DNA of 64,000 bases from contig DXDA01000068.1 of assembly GCA_019115745.1 (NCBI GenBank), positions 1 to 64,000 of the forward strand, given 5' to 3'. The notes beneath the pieces were generated by a model. The model was not told the DNA's origin and searched no databases. It saw nothing but the letters and a program-made list of their open reading frames with translations. This stretch comes from Candidatus Alistipes intestinigallinarum (GTDB taxonomy: Bacteria; Bacteroidota; Bacteroidia; Bacteroidales; Rikenellaceae). Below, in pieces: positions 14,631-23,803 of this stretch. A program made the position numbers and the translations under genes. Positions within the stretch are counted from its first letter, which is position 1. Every line of letters starts with the position of its first letter.

Positions 14631-17456
14631 TCAGGGGGTTGTGAGCCCGGGAATTCCGGTCCGTTTGTAGACCCGGAGGTTGTAGGTGAGCTGGAAGGCA
14701 ACGTAGCGCCCTACGGCGAGGTTCGTGACGTAACGCAGCGTCGTGCCTGTCACGGACCGCTGGAACGTGGTGCTGTTCTGGTCGAGCAGGTCGTTGACTC
14801 CGACGCTGATCTCCCCGAGCCGGTTGCGGAAGAGCTTCACGCCCAGCAGGACGTTGCAGATCAGCCGCTCTTCGAGAAACGGGTCGGTGATTCCGCGGTA
14901 GTTGTTGTAGTCGGCGTTGGCGCGGATGACGAACCGGTTGCGGATCACGAAGGTCGTTTCGGCCCGGGCCTGCTGGCTGAAATAGGTGTTGTCGATCGAA
15001 CGCACCTGCGAGGAGCTGCGGCTCTCCTGATAGCTCCCGGTGTAGCTGAGGCGGAAATCGACCGCCTCGGAGATGTTGCTGCCGAGCACGGCGCCGAGGT
15101 TGTAGGCGTTGTTTGCGAGTTGGTTGCGCACTCCGTTGATGATGCTCGGCAGGCGTCCCGTCGAGATTCCGGCCCGCAGGTTGAGGTTCGAGCGCAGCCA
15201 GCGCACCGGGAATCCGTAGTTGACCTGCGCCCGGAGGTTGCGGTACCCTGCGAGGTTGACCGGACGCACGAACTGATTGCCTTCACCCAGAAGAGTCCCC
15301 TCGTCGTCGATGACGAAATCCGGCGTGTCGATCACCAGCGAGTCGGCAATGGTGTTGGGACTGGCGGCGAATTCGGCCGAGAGGGTGAAGGTCCGCCCCT
15401 TGGCGGGGTTGGTGCGGATGTACTGCCCCGAGAACCGGTGGGTGTAGACGGGTACGAGATCCGGATTTCCGGCGACGACGTTCTGTCGGTTCGTCGTATT
15501 GACGATGTTCTGCAAATCGGTGGCCCGGGGATTCGACGTGCGCCCCGAAGCGTTGAATTTCAGTGTATTGTTTCGATTGATGGCGATCTCCGCCACGGCG
15601 TTGTAGGTCAGGTTGTCGAATGCCGCCTCGGTCTTCGCGGGATAGGGAAACGCATAGTCTCCCGAGAATCCGGCGTGCTGGTAATAGAGCGTCGTGGCGA
15701 CCTTGGTTTTCCGGAACCGGTACTGATAGGTCGTTCCTATGCGGTGGGTCAGGTAGGAGTAGTCGTATTCGGAGGACTGTTTCGCGTTGCGCTCCGCGGG
15801 GAAGGTGTTCTCGGCCGTCAGCACATAGGTGTTGCGGTCTACGCTGTTCCCGGCATAGGTGCAGCGGTATTCGAGACTCCACCGCGAACGTTTGGTCAGC
15901 AGCCGCGAGTAGTTGACCGATCCGTAGAGCTGGTAGCTCGGCTGGTCGCGGTCCGTGCGGGTGATGTTGCGCGAGGAGTAGTCGGTCGTATCGCACGCCG
16001 TGTCGTCCGGATCCCGGAAGGTGTACTGCCGGGGCTGGCTCAACTGCTCGTAGCCGCGGTAACTGCCTCCGGCCCCGAAGGTGAGATTTTGCGACATCTT
16101 GCCCGGCAGGCGGTAGCGGTAGGTCAGTTGGTTCGAGAGGTTGAATCCCCGGCTGTCGTTGTCGCTGAAGTTGTGGCGGCGGTAGACGAAGCGGATGTCC
16201 TCTTCGGAGAATTGGTTGTCCGTCCGGCTGAGGAGCTCACTCTGGTTGTCGTTGTCCTGGAAACTGAACGACGTGCGCATCATCAGCGAATGGGACGGGT
16301 TTATTTTGTAGTCGATGCGCGAATTGAACCGGTGGTTGAGGTTCAGGGCCTGCGACGAGTTTTCGTCGTCGTAGAGGACCAGCTTGTCGGTCGACGTGAA
16401 ACTCTGCTTTTCGGTCTGGCTGAGGTTGTGGTTGTCGGTGCGGTTGAAGAAGTAGCTGGCCGAGATTTTGGCCTTCGAGCCCCAGTCGTCGCTGTAATTG
16501 ACCCCTAAGGCCTGGACCGTGGAGATTCCGGCCAGGGGCTTGACCATGAAGTTCTTGTTTGCCGAGGATCCGTTCGTCTCCTCGGTGGTCCCGAGAATAT
16601 CCTCGAAGGAGAAGTTCTGGCGGCTGACGTTGTTCACCAGTCCGATGACGGTGATGCGTCGGTCGTTGTCGAAGATGTTGGCATTCCCGCCTCCGATGTA
16701 CTTGTCGGGGATTCCGTAGGCGCCGTAGATGCGCCCGAAGGCTCCGCGGCGCTTGTCGGGACGTGTGACGATGTTCAGGGCGGTGAATCCCTCGCCGGTA
16801 TCCACGCCGGTGAACTCCGCCTGGTCCCCCTGGGTATTGAAGATTTCGATGCTTTCGATCATGTCGGCGGGGATGTTGCGCACGGCCGACATGACGTCGT
16901 TTCCGAAGAATTCGCGTCCGTCGACGTAGACCCGCTGGATGGAACGTCCCTGTGCGGCGATTCCGCCGTCGTCGATCTCCAGTCCGGGCATCTTCGAGAG
17001 GAGCGATCCGGCATCGGTTCCGAATGCGACCTTGTAGGCTGCGGCGTGGTAGGAGAGCGTGTCTCCGTGGACGGAGGAGCGCAGCGCCGGGGTTTCGATC
17101 ACCACGTCATCGATGGCCTGGGCCCGGGGTGTCAGCCACAGCGAGTCGAGCCTGACGAGGGCAGTGCCGACCGTCAGGTCGCGGCGCAGGGAATCGTACC
17201 CGAGCGATGTGAGGGTCAGGCGGTAGCTGCCCGCTGGGACATGTTGGAATATGCCGCTTCCGTCTGTTCCCGACGAGGTGTAGAGCGGCGTGGCGAGCGA
17301 ATCGGTGCGGCTGCGCAGTTCGGCGACGGCTCCGATGACGGCTTCGTGCGTGGCCCGGTCGGCGACACGGAAGCGCACGCCTCCCGACTGGGCCTTTATT
17401 CCCGAGGCGAAGAGCAGTGCCAATATCCCCAAAACGGCCGTTTTTCGCAGGTTCAT
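14631..17456 (-). CDS. TonB-dependent-receptor-like outer-membrane beta-barrel protein
   Basis: A 941-residue outer-membrane protein. After a signal peptide comes a carboxypeptidase-regulatory-like sandwich (about 25-110, GIFQHVPAGSYRLTLTSLGY), a plug-like region (about 135-230, LLSKMPGLEIDDG, VYVDGREFFG, NIPADMIESIEIF) and a long barrel with many aromatic strands, as in the OMP_b-brl_3 group. A TAnnTTTA box (TATCTTTA, minus strand, 17488-17481) lies about 25 bp upstream. It converges on the mannose operon but is on the opposite strand, so a link to mannose uptake is not shown. The ligand is unknown. Confidence 0.85.
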   Translation of the reverse strand: MNLRKTAVLGILALLFASGIKAQSGGVRFRVADRATHEAVIGAVAELRSRTDSLATPLYTSSGTDGSGIFQHVPAGSYRLTLTSLGYDSLRRDLTVGTALVRLDSLWLTPRAQAIDDVVIETPALRSSVHGDTLSYHAAAYKVAFGTDAGSLLSKMPGLEIDDGGIAAQGRSIQRVYVDGREFFGNDVMSAVRNIPADMIESIEIFNTQGDQAEFTGVDTGEGFTALNIVTRPDKRRGAFGRIYGAYGIPDKYIGGGNANIFDNDRRITVIGLVNNVSRQNFSFEDILGTTEETNGSSANKNFMVKPLAGISTVQALGVNYSDDWGSKAKISASYFFNRTDNHNLSQTEKQSFTSTDKLVLYDDENSSQALNLNHRFNSRIDYKINPSHSLMMRTSFSFQDNDNQSELLSRTDNQFSEEDIRFVYRRHNFSDNDSRGFNLSNQLTYRYRLPGKMSQNLTFGAGGSYRGYEQLSQPRQYTFRDPDDTACDTTDYSSRNITRTDRDQPSYQLYGSVNYSRLLTKRSRWSLEYRCTYAGNSVDRNTYVLTAENTFPAERNAKQSSEYDYSYLTHRIGTTYQYRFRKTKVATTLYYQHAGFSGDYAFPYPAKTEAAFDNLTYNAVAEIAINRNNTLKFNASGRTSNPRATDLQNIVNTTNRQNVVAGNPDLVPVYTHRFSGQYIRTNPAKGRTFTLSAEFAASPNTIADSLVIDTPDFVIDDEGTLLGEGNQFVRPVNLAGYRNLRAQVNYGFPVRWLRSNLNLRAGISTGRLPSIINGVRNQLANNAYNLGAVLGSNISEAVDFRLSYTGSYQESRSSSQVRSIDNTYFSQQARAETTFVIRNRFVIRANADYNNYRGITDPFLEERLICNVLLGVKLFRNRLGEISVGVNDLLDQNSTTFQRSVTGTTLRYVTNLAVGRYVAFQLTYNLRVYKRTGIPGLTTP

Positions 17457-17655
17457 CGTGTGGTGAGTGGTTTCGGGCGATAAAGATAGTGCTTTTTATG
17501 GGGTCAAAGGGCTTTTCTCTGTTTTATTTTGGCGAACAAATGTTCTTTTCCTGTAAAACAGGCGGTGCGTTTTGACAAAACCCTATGTGGAGGTGGTTTT
17601 TTGTGCCCGACTTTGCTTATCTTTGTCTTTGCAACCATCCAAAAGCGATCTTCCG

Positions 17656-18918
17656 ATGAAAAACAAGGATATCTTCACCTTCCGGGATGCCGAGAAGCAG
17701 GTGGGCCCCGTGGCCTTCACGACGATGCTCAAACCCGCCGGTTCGACCTGCAACCTCGACTGCCACTACTGCTACTATCTGGATAAGGCCGTGCAGTACG
17801 GCGGCCGGCAGGCGGTGATGAGCGACGAACTGCTCGAACTTTACATCCGCCAGTATATCGAAGCCAACGAGGTGGATGTCGTGCAGTTCTGCTGGCACGG
17901 CGGCGAGCCGCTGCTGCTGGGAATCGACTTCTACCGCAAGGCGATGGAGCTGCAGCAAAAATATGCCGACGGCAAACGCATCGAGAACACGTTGCAGACC
18001 AACGGCACGCTGGTCGACGAGGCGTGGTGCGACCTCTTTGCTGCGAATAATTTCCTGGTGGGCGTCTCGCTCGACGGCCCGCAGGATATCCACGACTCGT
18101 TCCGCGTGACGAAGGGCGGCAAGCCGACCTTCGAGCGGGTGATGCAGACGGTTTCGATGTTCCAGCACGGCGGCGTGGAGTACAACACGCTGAGCGTCGT
18201 GAACCGCCTCTGCGAGGGGCGCGGTGGGGAGATCTACCGCTTCTTCCGCGATACGGTGCACAGCAAATACATGCAGTTCCTGCCGGCTGTGGAGCACGTG
18301 GTCGATGTCGAGGGCTTCCACCGTCCGCTGATCGTCTCGCCCGACCGCGAAGGGGCGCGGCTGGCCGAGTGGTCCGTCACGGCCGGGGGCTACGGTCGCT
18401 TCCTGTGCGACATCTTCGACGAATGGGTCGTGAGCGACGTGGGCCGCACCTTCGTGCAGATGTTCGACGCCTCGCTGGCCCAGTGGTGCGGCGTGCAGCC
18501 GGGCGTCTGCTCGATGGGTGAGACGTGCGGCGACGCCCTGGTCGTCGAGCACAACGGCGACGTCTATTCGTGCGACCACTTCGTCTACCCGGAATATCTG
18601 CTGGGCAACATCCGCGAGACGCCGCTGGCGGAGATCTACCGCTCGAAAAAACGCCGCGACTTCGGCCTGGCAAAACGCAACGCCCTGCCGGCCGAATGCC
18701 TGCGCTGCAAATACTACTTCGCGTGCCGGGGCGAATGTCCGAAACACCGCTTCGAGACGGGTTCGGACGGCTGCCGCAAGAACTCACTCTGCGAGGGGCT
18801 GAAGGCCTATTTCCGTCACGTGGAACCCTATATGGATTACATGCGCGACCTGCTGTCGAAGCAGCAGTCCCCGGCCTGGGTCATCCCCTTTGCCCGCAAG
18901 CGCATGGGGCTGATGTAG
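17656..18918 (+). CDS. Anaerobic sulfatase-maturating radical SAM enzyme
   Basis: A 420-residue radical SAM protein with SPASM domain, which converts a Cys or Ser of a sulfatase to formylglycine. CNLDCHYC near residue 30 is the CxxxCxxC site for the SAM cluster, followed by the YYLDK typical of this family. The auxiliary-cluster cysteines lie in QWCGVQPGVCSMGETCG, VYSCDHF and ECLRCKYYFACRGECPKHRF. The frame is open from 17572, but the ATG at 17656 begins the conserved part and lies about 30 bp after a TATCTTTG box (17618-17625). No sulfatase gene is in this window, so it must serve sulfatases elsewhere. Confidence 0.92.
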   Translation: MKNKDIFTFRDAEKQVGPVAFTTMLKPAGSTCNLDCHYCYYLDKAVQYGGRQAVMSDELLELYIRQYIEANEVDVVQFCWHGGEPLLLGIDFYRKAMELQQKYADGKRIENTLQTNGTLVDEAWCDLFAANNFLVGVSLDGPQDIHDSFRVTKGGKPTFERVMQTVSMFQHGGVEYNTLSVVNRLCEGRGGEIYRFFRDTVHSKYMQFLPAVEHVVDVEGFHRPLIVSPDREGARLAEWSVTAGGYGRFLCDIFDEWVVSDVGRTFVQMFDASLAQWCGVQPGVCSMGETCGDALVVEHNGDVYSCDHFVYPEYLLGNIRETPLAEIYRSKKRRDFGLAKRNALPAECLRCKYYFACRGECPKHRFETGSDGCRKNSLCEGLKAYFRHVEPYMDYMRDLLSKQQSPAWVIPFARKRMGLM

Positions 18919-18955
18919 GTCTCGATTCTCCGACACGAAGGTTGCCGGCGCTGTT

Positions 18956-18993
18956 GAAAAAGGCGCTTTTCCCAATCGGGAAAAGCGCCTTTT
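18956..18993. terminator. Bidirectional terminator between the sulfatase maturase and rnpB
   Basis: AAAAGGCGCTTTTCCC and GGGAAAAGCGCCTTTT pair around a short AATC loop, giving U-rich tails on both strands. It closes the maturase gene on the plus strand and rnpB on the minus strand. Confidence 0.85.
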
Positions 18994-18999
18994 GTGCGT

Positions 19000-19410
19000 G
19001 CAGGCCCTGTAAGCCGGGTTCTGTCCCCGGAGCGAACCCCGGGTCTCTGTCATTTATCTACGACGGCAGTCACCTGCCGCCTCCAGCAACCTACCCCCCG
19101 GCATCGGGCGAGCAACCCTTCATTGCCGGTATACACGGTCTTGCAACCCACGGGACGTACGGCCGGATGACATCACTGCCTCCGCGGTGGGCTCTTACCC
19201 CGCCTTTTCACCCTTACCGATCGGAAATTCCAAATTTCGGCTTCGCACGCCTTTCGGCCCGTCGCCTCCATCCGGACGCCTTTACCGGCGGTTGTTTTCT
19301 GTTACGCTCCCATGACCTCACGGCCATCAAGTCGTTAGCTTGCGTGGTGCTCTGTGTTGCCCGGACTTTCCTCCCCCGGCCTGTGGCCGGCAGCGACAGA
19401 GCGGGCCTGC
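19000..19410 (-). ncRNA. rnpB: RNase P RNA (bacterial type A)
   Basis: Read on the minus strand, the conserved 5' element GAGGAAAGTCCGGGC and the 3' element ACAGAACCCGGCTTACAG are both present. The ends pair as helix P1: GCAGGCCC at the 5' end (19410-19403) with GGGCCTGC at the 3' end (19007-19000). This sets the length at about 410 nt. The RNA is the catalytic subunit that removes 5' leaders from tRNA precursors. A -7 box lies just upstream and a hairpin terminator just downstream. Plus-strand frames across it are spurious. Confidence 0.95.
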
Positions 19411-19414
19411 GGTG

Positions 19415-19422
19415 CAAAGATA
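19415..19422 (-). promoter_or_regulatory. -7 promoter element of rnpB
   Basis: TATCTTTG on the minus strand lies 4 bp before the P1 helix of rnpB, which fits transcription starting at about the mature 5' end. Confidence 0.7.
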
Positions 19423-19537
19423 GGGAAAAAATGCGGGATCGGGCCTTTGGGGAGAGTTTTTCTGTCGCGGGACGGTTGCAGGTTGTGCATTCGCCGCCTT
19501 GGGACTCCTTTGTTTTCAATGTTCAATTGGCCATTCC

Positions 19538-20920
19538 TCAGAGGATCTTCTTCACCCAGCGGAAACCCTTGTAGGGCGGATAGCGGAACGGCAGGTCGAA
19601 ACGCTTCGGGGTGATGACGACGGCCCGGCGGTGGGAGAAGGCCTCGAAGCTCTCGCGTCCGTGGTAATGGCCCATGCCCGAATTCCCGACACCGCCGAAC
19701 GGCAGTTGGTCGTTGGCGATGTGCATGATCGTGTCGTTGAGACACGCCCCGCCCGACGACGTGCGCCGCAACACCTCCAGCCCGGTTGCTTCCGGACCGA
19801 AATAGTAGAGCGCCAGCGGCTTTTCCCGCCCGGTGACGAACTCCACCGCCTCGTCGATCCGCTCGAAGGTCCGCATCGGCAGCACCGGCCCGAAGATCTC
19901 CTCCTGCATGACCGGAGCCGCGGGGTCGACCTCCGCGAGCAGCGTCGGTTCGATGTATCGTTCCGCGGCGTCGGTGCGCCCTCCGACCAGCACCTTTCCC
20001 TGCGGAATGTAACCGGCGACCCGCTCGAAGGCGCGGTCGTTGACCAGCCGCACGTAGTAGGGGCTTTGTCGGGCATCCTCGCCGTGCAGCCGTTGCAGAG
20101 CCTCCTTGTAGGCCTTGACGAAGGGTTCCTGCAGCGAGCGGTGGATAAGCAGGTAGTCGGGGGCGATGCAGGTCTGCCCGGCGTTGAGCGTCTTGCCCCA
20201 GGCGATGCGTCGGGCCGCTACGTCGATGTCGGCACCGCGGTCGACGATGCAGGGGCTCTTGCCGCCGAGTTCGAGCACGACGGGTGTCAGGTGCCGGGCC
20301 GCAGCCTCCATCACCTGCCGCCCCAGATCGGGACTGCCCGTGAAGAAGATCACGTCCCAGCGCAGCTCGAAGAGTTTGCGGTTCACCTCGCGGTTGCCCT
20401 GTACGACGGCGACATACTCCTCGTCGAAGATCTCGCGGATCATCGCCTCGATCGTGCGGGCGACGGTCGGCGTGTAGGGCGAGGGTTTCAGCATTGCGGT
20501 GCAGCCTGCCGAGATGGCGCCCACGAGGGGATTCAGCAGCAACTGCACGGGATAATTCCACGGAGCGACGATCAGCGCCTGCCCGAGCGGTTCGGCGAGG
20601 ATGCGGCTCTTCGAGGGCAGGAGCTTGAGGGGTGTCGGACGGCTCTCGGGCCGCATCCACGCCCGCAGGTGACGCAGGTGCTGCCGGATCTCGCCCCGCA
20701 CGATGCTCAGCTCCGTGAGCATGGCCTCCTCGTAGGATTTGTGCAGGTCCTGCCACAAGGCTTCGCAGAGCCGTTTTTCCCAGTTGACGAGCGCCGCGTC
20801 GAAGCGCCGGAGCATCGTGCGGCGGAACTTTTCGGGGCGGGTCGCTCCCGAGCGGAAACAGGCTTTCTGGGCTGCGGCAAGGGCTTCGATGCGCTCCGCA
20901 GGGGTATTTTCGAGCTTCAT
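19538..20920 (-). CDS. Aldehyde dehydrogenase (class 3 type)
   Basis: A 460-residue NAD(P)-dependent aldehyde dehydrogenase. APWNYPVQLLLNPLVGAISAG is the cofactor-side segment, LELGGKSP holds the general-base Glu, NAGQTCIAPDY the catalytic Cys, and EEIFGPVLPM the C-terminal signature. The length and the hydrophobic-free C-terminus fit class 3 enzymes acting on fatty or aromatic aldehydes. It lies 16 bp after the SDR gene at the end of the bat operon, so the two redox enzymes may act in sequence on an alcohol and then an aldehyde. The substrate is unknown. Confidence 0.9.
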   Translation of the reverse strand: MKLENTPAERIEALAAAQKACFRSGATRPEKFRRTMLRRFDAALVNWEKRLCEALWQDLHKSYEEAMLTELSIVRGEIRQHLRHLRAWMRPESRPTPLKLLPSKSRILAEPLGQALIVAPWNYPVQLLLNPLVGAISAGCTAMLKPSPYTPTVARTIEAMIREIFDEEYVAVVQGNREVNRKLFELRWDVIFFTGSPDLGRQVMEAAARHLTPVVLELGGKSPCIVDRGADIDVAARRIAWGKTLNAGQTCIAPDYLLIHRSLQEPFVKAYKEALQRLHGEDARQSPYYVRLVNDRAFERVAGYIPQGKVLVGGRTDAAERYIEPTLLAEVDPAAPVMQEEIFGPVLPMRTFERIDEAVEFVTGREKPLALYYFGPEATGLEVLRRTSSGGACLNDTIMHIANDQLPFGGVGNSGMGHYHGRESFEAFSHRRAVVITPKRFDLPFRYPPYKGFRWVKKIL

Positions 20921-20936
20921 GGTGTGGCGGGAAAGA

Positions 20937-21746
20937 TTATTTGCGTCCGGTGAAATGGTCCATTGCGTGATAGATTCCGGCCCAGTGCCCGATGATGCAG
21001 TCGAACCACGAGGTCGGCAGGATGCCCTGCGCGAAGCGGATCAGGTGGAATCCCCAGGGAATGCCGCGGAAATCGCGGTTACGTTCGATGGCGCGGATGA
21101 TCTTCCGGGCGGTCTTTTCGGGGTCGAGGATCGGCACGAGCCGCGAGCGTACGCCGCGGAACATGCCCGTGTCGATGTAATAGGGTGCGACGGTCGTGAC
21201 GTGTACGCTGCTGCGGGCCTCGTGCAGTTCGATGCGCAGGGAGTCGGACCATCCGATGACGGCCCATTTGCTGGCCACATAGACCGACATGCGGGGATTC
21301 GAGATCATTCCGGCGGCCGAGGCGATGTTGCAGACGTGCCCCTCGTTGCGGGCGATCATCGCGGGCAGCACCTCCCGGGTGAGGAGCATCGGGGCCGCGG
21401 CGTTGACGGCCATCGTGCGTTCGATCTCCGCGACGCTCTGCTGTTCGAAGGTTTTGTTGCCGGTGATGATGCCGGCGCAGTTGATCAGGATGTCGACCGC
21501 TCCGCACTCCCGGCAGGTCCGGGCATGGGCTTCGGCGATCTGCTGCGGGTCGGAGACGTCGACGCGATACCCGGCCGTACGTTCCGGAGCGCCGTATGCG
21601 GTGATCGAGGCCGCGATGTTCTCTTCGTTGATGTCCCAGATGACGACCTTCCGGGCACCCCGTTCGAGTGCCAGTCGTCCCATGATGCGCCCGATGCCCG
21701 ATCCGGCACCGGTAATCAGCACGCATTTATCCTTGATTCGGGTCAT
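20937..21746 (-). CDS. Short-chain dehydrogenase/reductase
   Basis: A 269-residue SDR enzyme. TGAGSGIG is the nucleotide loop, INCAG the NAAG-like motif, and a Ser (NIASAAG) with YVASK gives the catalytic Ser-Tyr-Lys set. WDINEEN after strand 2 (Asp) favours NAD over NADP. The C-terminal hydrophobic part (FHLIRFAQGILPTSWFDCIIG) resembles membrane-associated retinol or long-chain alcohol dehydrogenase-like members. It starts 14 bp after the BatB-type gene and is probably co-transcribed with the ALDH gene. Confidence 0.88.
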   Translation of the reverse strand: MTRIKDKCVLITGAGSGIGRIMGRLALERGARKVVIWDINEENIAASITAYGAPERTAGYRVDVSDPQQIAEAHARTCRECGAVDILINCAGIITGNKTFEQQSVAEIERTMAVNAAAPMLLTREVLPAMIARNEGHVCNIASAAGMISNPRMSVYVASKWAVIGWSDSLRIELHEARSSVHVTTVAPYYIDTGMFRGVRSRLVPILDPEKTARKIIRAIERNRDFRGIPWGFHLIRFAQGILPTSWFDCIIGHWAGIYHAMDHFTGRK

Positions 21747-21760
21747 GAGCGGTTCCGTAT

Positions 21761-22786
21761 TTATTTTTCACGAAAAATGTTCAGGTGTGCCAGCAGGGGG
21801 TTGCGGCGGTCGAGGATGAGGGACTCCACGAGCAGCAGCACCAGCGCCGCAATCAGCAGATACTGATACTGTTCGTTGAACTCCTCGAAACGGATCGTCG
21901 AGAGTTCGGTCTGCTCCATCTCGTTGATGGCCTTGACGATCTCGTCCAGCCCGATCGACTGCTTCGTGGCGCGCACGTAGGCTCCGCCGGTGATGTCGGC
22001 GATTTGGGCAAGCATCTCCTCGTTGAGTTTCGAGACGACCATCTCGCCGTTTTCATCCTTGATGAACTCGCCGCCGATCTGGATCGGGGCGCCCTCGGGG
22101 GTTCCGATTCCGATCGTGAAGATCCGCACGCCCTGTTGGGCGGCGCGTTCGGCGACGGCAATGGCGTCGTCCTCGTGGTTCTCACCGTCGGTGATGAGGA
22201 TGATGACCCTTCCGTGGCTCTGCTCCGTGTCGCTGGAGAAGGCCAGCAGGGCCTGTTCCAGCGCCTTTCCGATGGCCGTACCCTGCACCGAGACCAGCGA
22301 GGGGTCGATCTTCCGGGCGAAGGCCCTTGCCATGCGGTAGTCCGACGTAATGGGCAACTGCACCTTGGGTTCTCCGGCGAAGACGACCAGTCCGACCCGA
22401 TCCTGCTGCAGCCCCTCGAAGAGTTTGCCGATGGCGTATTTGGTCCGTTCGAGGCGGTTGGGCTCGAAATCCTCGGCGAGCATCGAGTTCGAGACGTCGA
22501 CCGTGAGCATCATTTCGATTCCCCGGGTCTTCTCCTCGCGGAGCTTCGATCCGAACTGGGGGCGTGCCGCGGCGAGGATCAGGCACAGGACGGCCAGCAG
22601 GAAGAGGATGAACCGGAGGGTTACGCGGCCGGTCGAGACATCGGGCATCAGCTCCTGCAGAATGGCCGGATGGCCGAATCGTTCGAGCCTTTTGCGGCGC
22701 CGGTGCGCGGCGAGCCAGAAGAGCGCCACGAAGAGCGGCAGCACCACGAGGAGCCAGAGATATTGCGGATTTGCAAATCGGAACAT
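21761..22786 (-). CDS. batB: VWA-domain membrane protein BatB
   Basis: A 341-residue inner-membrane protein. Two N-terminal helices (YLWLLVVLPLFVALFWLAA, RFILFLLAVLCLILAAA), a von Willebrand A domain with an intact MIDAS (DVSNS, T in VQGTAIG, D in ITDGEN) and a C-terminal helix (YLLIAALVLLLVESLIL). It is the second of two adjacent VWA proteins, as in the Bat (Bacteroides aerotolerance) operon. Its partners are thought to work with a MoxR ATPase on envelope proteins; the mechanism is not established. Confidence 0.88.
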   Translation of the reverse strand: MFRFANPQYLWLLVVLPLFVALFWLAAHRRRKRLERFGHPAILQELMPDVSTGRVTLRFILFLLAVLCLILAAARPQFGSKLREEKTRGIEMMLTVDVSNSMLAEDFEPNRLERTKYAIGKLFEGLQQDRVGLVVFAGEPKVQLPITSDYRMARAFARKIDPSLVSVQGTAIGKALEQALLAFSSDTEQSHGRVIILITDGENHEDDAIAVAERAAQQGVRIFTIGIGTPEGAPIQIGGEFIKDENGEMVVSKLNEEMLAQIADITGGAYVRATKQSIGLDEIVKAINEMEQTELSTIRFEEFNEQYQYLLIAALVLLLVESLILDRRNPLLAHLNIFREK

Positions 22787-22799
22787 GACGGAGCGGTTT

Positions 22800-23789
22800 T
22801 TACGGGATGCGTTTCAGAACGAGGTTCGAGAGGAGGAACTCCAGGACGAGGAGCCCCAGGGCCGCGAGCACCCAGTGGAGGAAAAGCTCGTGGTAGGAGA
22901 TGTGTTCGAAGACCTCGACCTTGCTCTTTTCGAGTTGGTTGATTTCGTCGTAGATGGCCTTGAGCTTGGCGTTGTCCGTGGCGCGGAAGTATTTCCCGCC
23001 GGTCATTTCGGCCATGGCCGTGAGGGTTTTTTCGTCGATCTCGACCTTCTGTTTGACGTAGGTGATGTTGCCGAACATGTCCACGGCCGGATAGGGCGCC
23101 AAGCCCATCGTTCCCACACCGATCGTGTAGACGCGGATGTTCTGGGCCTTGGCGATTTCGGCGGCGGTCAGCGGGGTGATCTCGCCGCGGTTGTTCACGC
23201 CGTCGGTGAGCAGGATCACGACCTTCGACTTGGCGTCGCTTTCGCGCAGGCGGTTGATGGCCGTAGCGAGTCCGTTTCCGATGGCCGTGCCGCTGTCGTC
23301 GATCAGCCCGCTGCGGATCCGCGACAGGAGGGTCTGGAGCGTGCTCTGATCGGTCGTCAGGGGGCTCTGCGTGAAGGCTTCGGCGGCGAAGGCCACCAGT
23401 CCGATGCGGTCGCCGTAGCGGTCGGCGATGAAGGATCCGGCCACCTCCTTGGCGGCCGTGATGCGGTCGGGCTGGAAGTCGCGGGCCAGCATCGAGGCCG
23501 AGACGTCGATGGCCAGCATGATGTCGATACCTTCGGTGTTGGTCGAGGTGTTCTGCTCGACGTCCTGCGGGCGGGCCAGGGCGACGACGAGCAGGGCGAA
23601 GGCGGCCGTGCGGAGTGCGAACGGCAGATGGCGCAGGTAGTAGCGCACCGTGCGCGGGGCGTTCGCCACGCCGCGGATGCTCGAAATCTGGATGGCGGCA
23701 CCTCCCTGCAGGGTCCGCCACACGTAGTAGCCGACCATCGGGGCGATGAGCACGAGCAGCCACAGATAATAGGGTGATGCGAAATGCAT
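22800..23789 (-). CDS. batA: VWA-domain membrane protein BatA
   Basis: A 329-residue membrane protein with the same plan as its neighbour: helices near the N-terminus, a VWA domain with MIDAS DVSAS, DSGTAIGNG and LLTDGVNN, and a C-terminal membrane helix (WVLAALGLLVLEFLL). It lies 13 bp before batB and 14 bp after the TPR gene. Tandem BatA/BatB probably form a hetero-oligomer in the inner membrane (inference from family context). Confidence 0.88.
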   Translation of the reverse strand: MHFASPYYLWLLVLIAPMVGYYVWRTLQGGAAIQISSIRGVANAPRTVRYYLRHLPFALRTAAFALLVVALARPQDVEQNTSTNTEGIDIMLAIDVSASMLARDFQPDRITAAKEVAGSFIADRYGDRIGLVAFAAEAFTQSPLTTDQSTLQTLLSRIRSGLIDDSGTAIGNGLATAINRLRESDAKSKVVILLTDGVNNRGEITPLTAAEIAKAQNIRVYTIGVGTMGLAPYPAVDMFGNITYVKQKVEIDEKTLTAMAEMTGGKYFRATDNAKLKAIYDEINQLEKSKVEVFEHISYHELFLHWVLAALGLLVLEFLLSNLVLKRIP

Positions 23790-23803
23790 GGTCTACAAAG
23801 GTT

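Noticed and set aside
18525..19574. A 349-codon plus-strand frame spanning the end of the sulfatase maturase and the downstream DNA
   Set aside because: It runs across a terminator and the whole of rnpB, whose conserved elements and P1 helix are unmistakable on the other strand.
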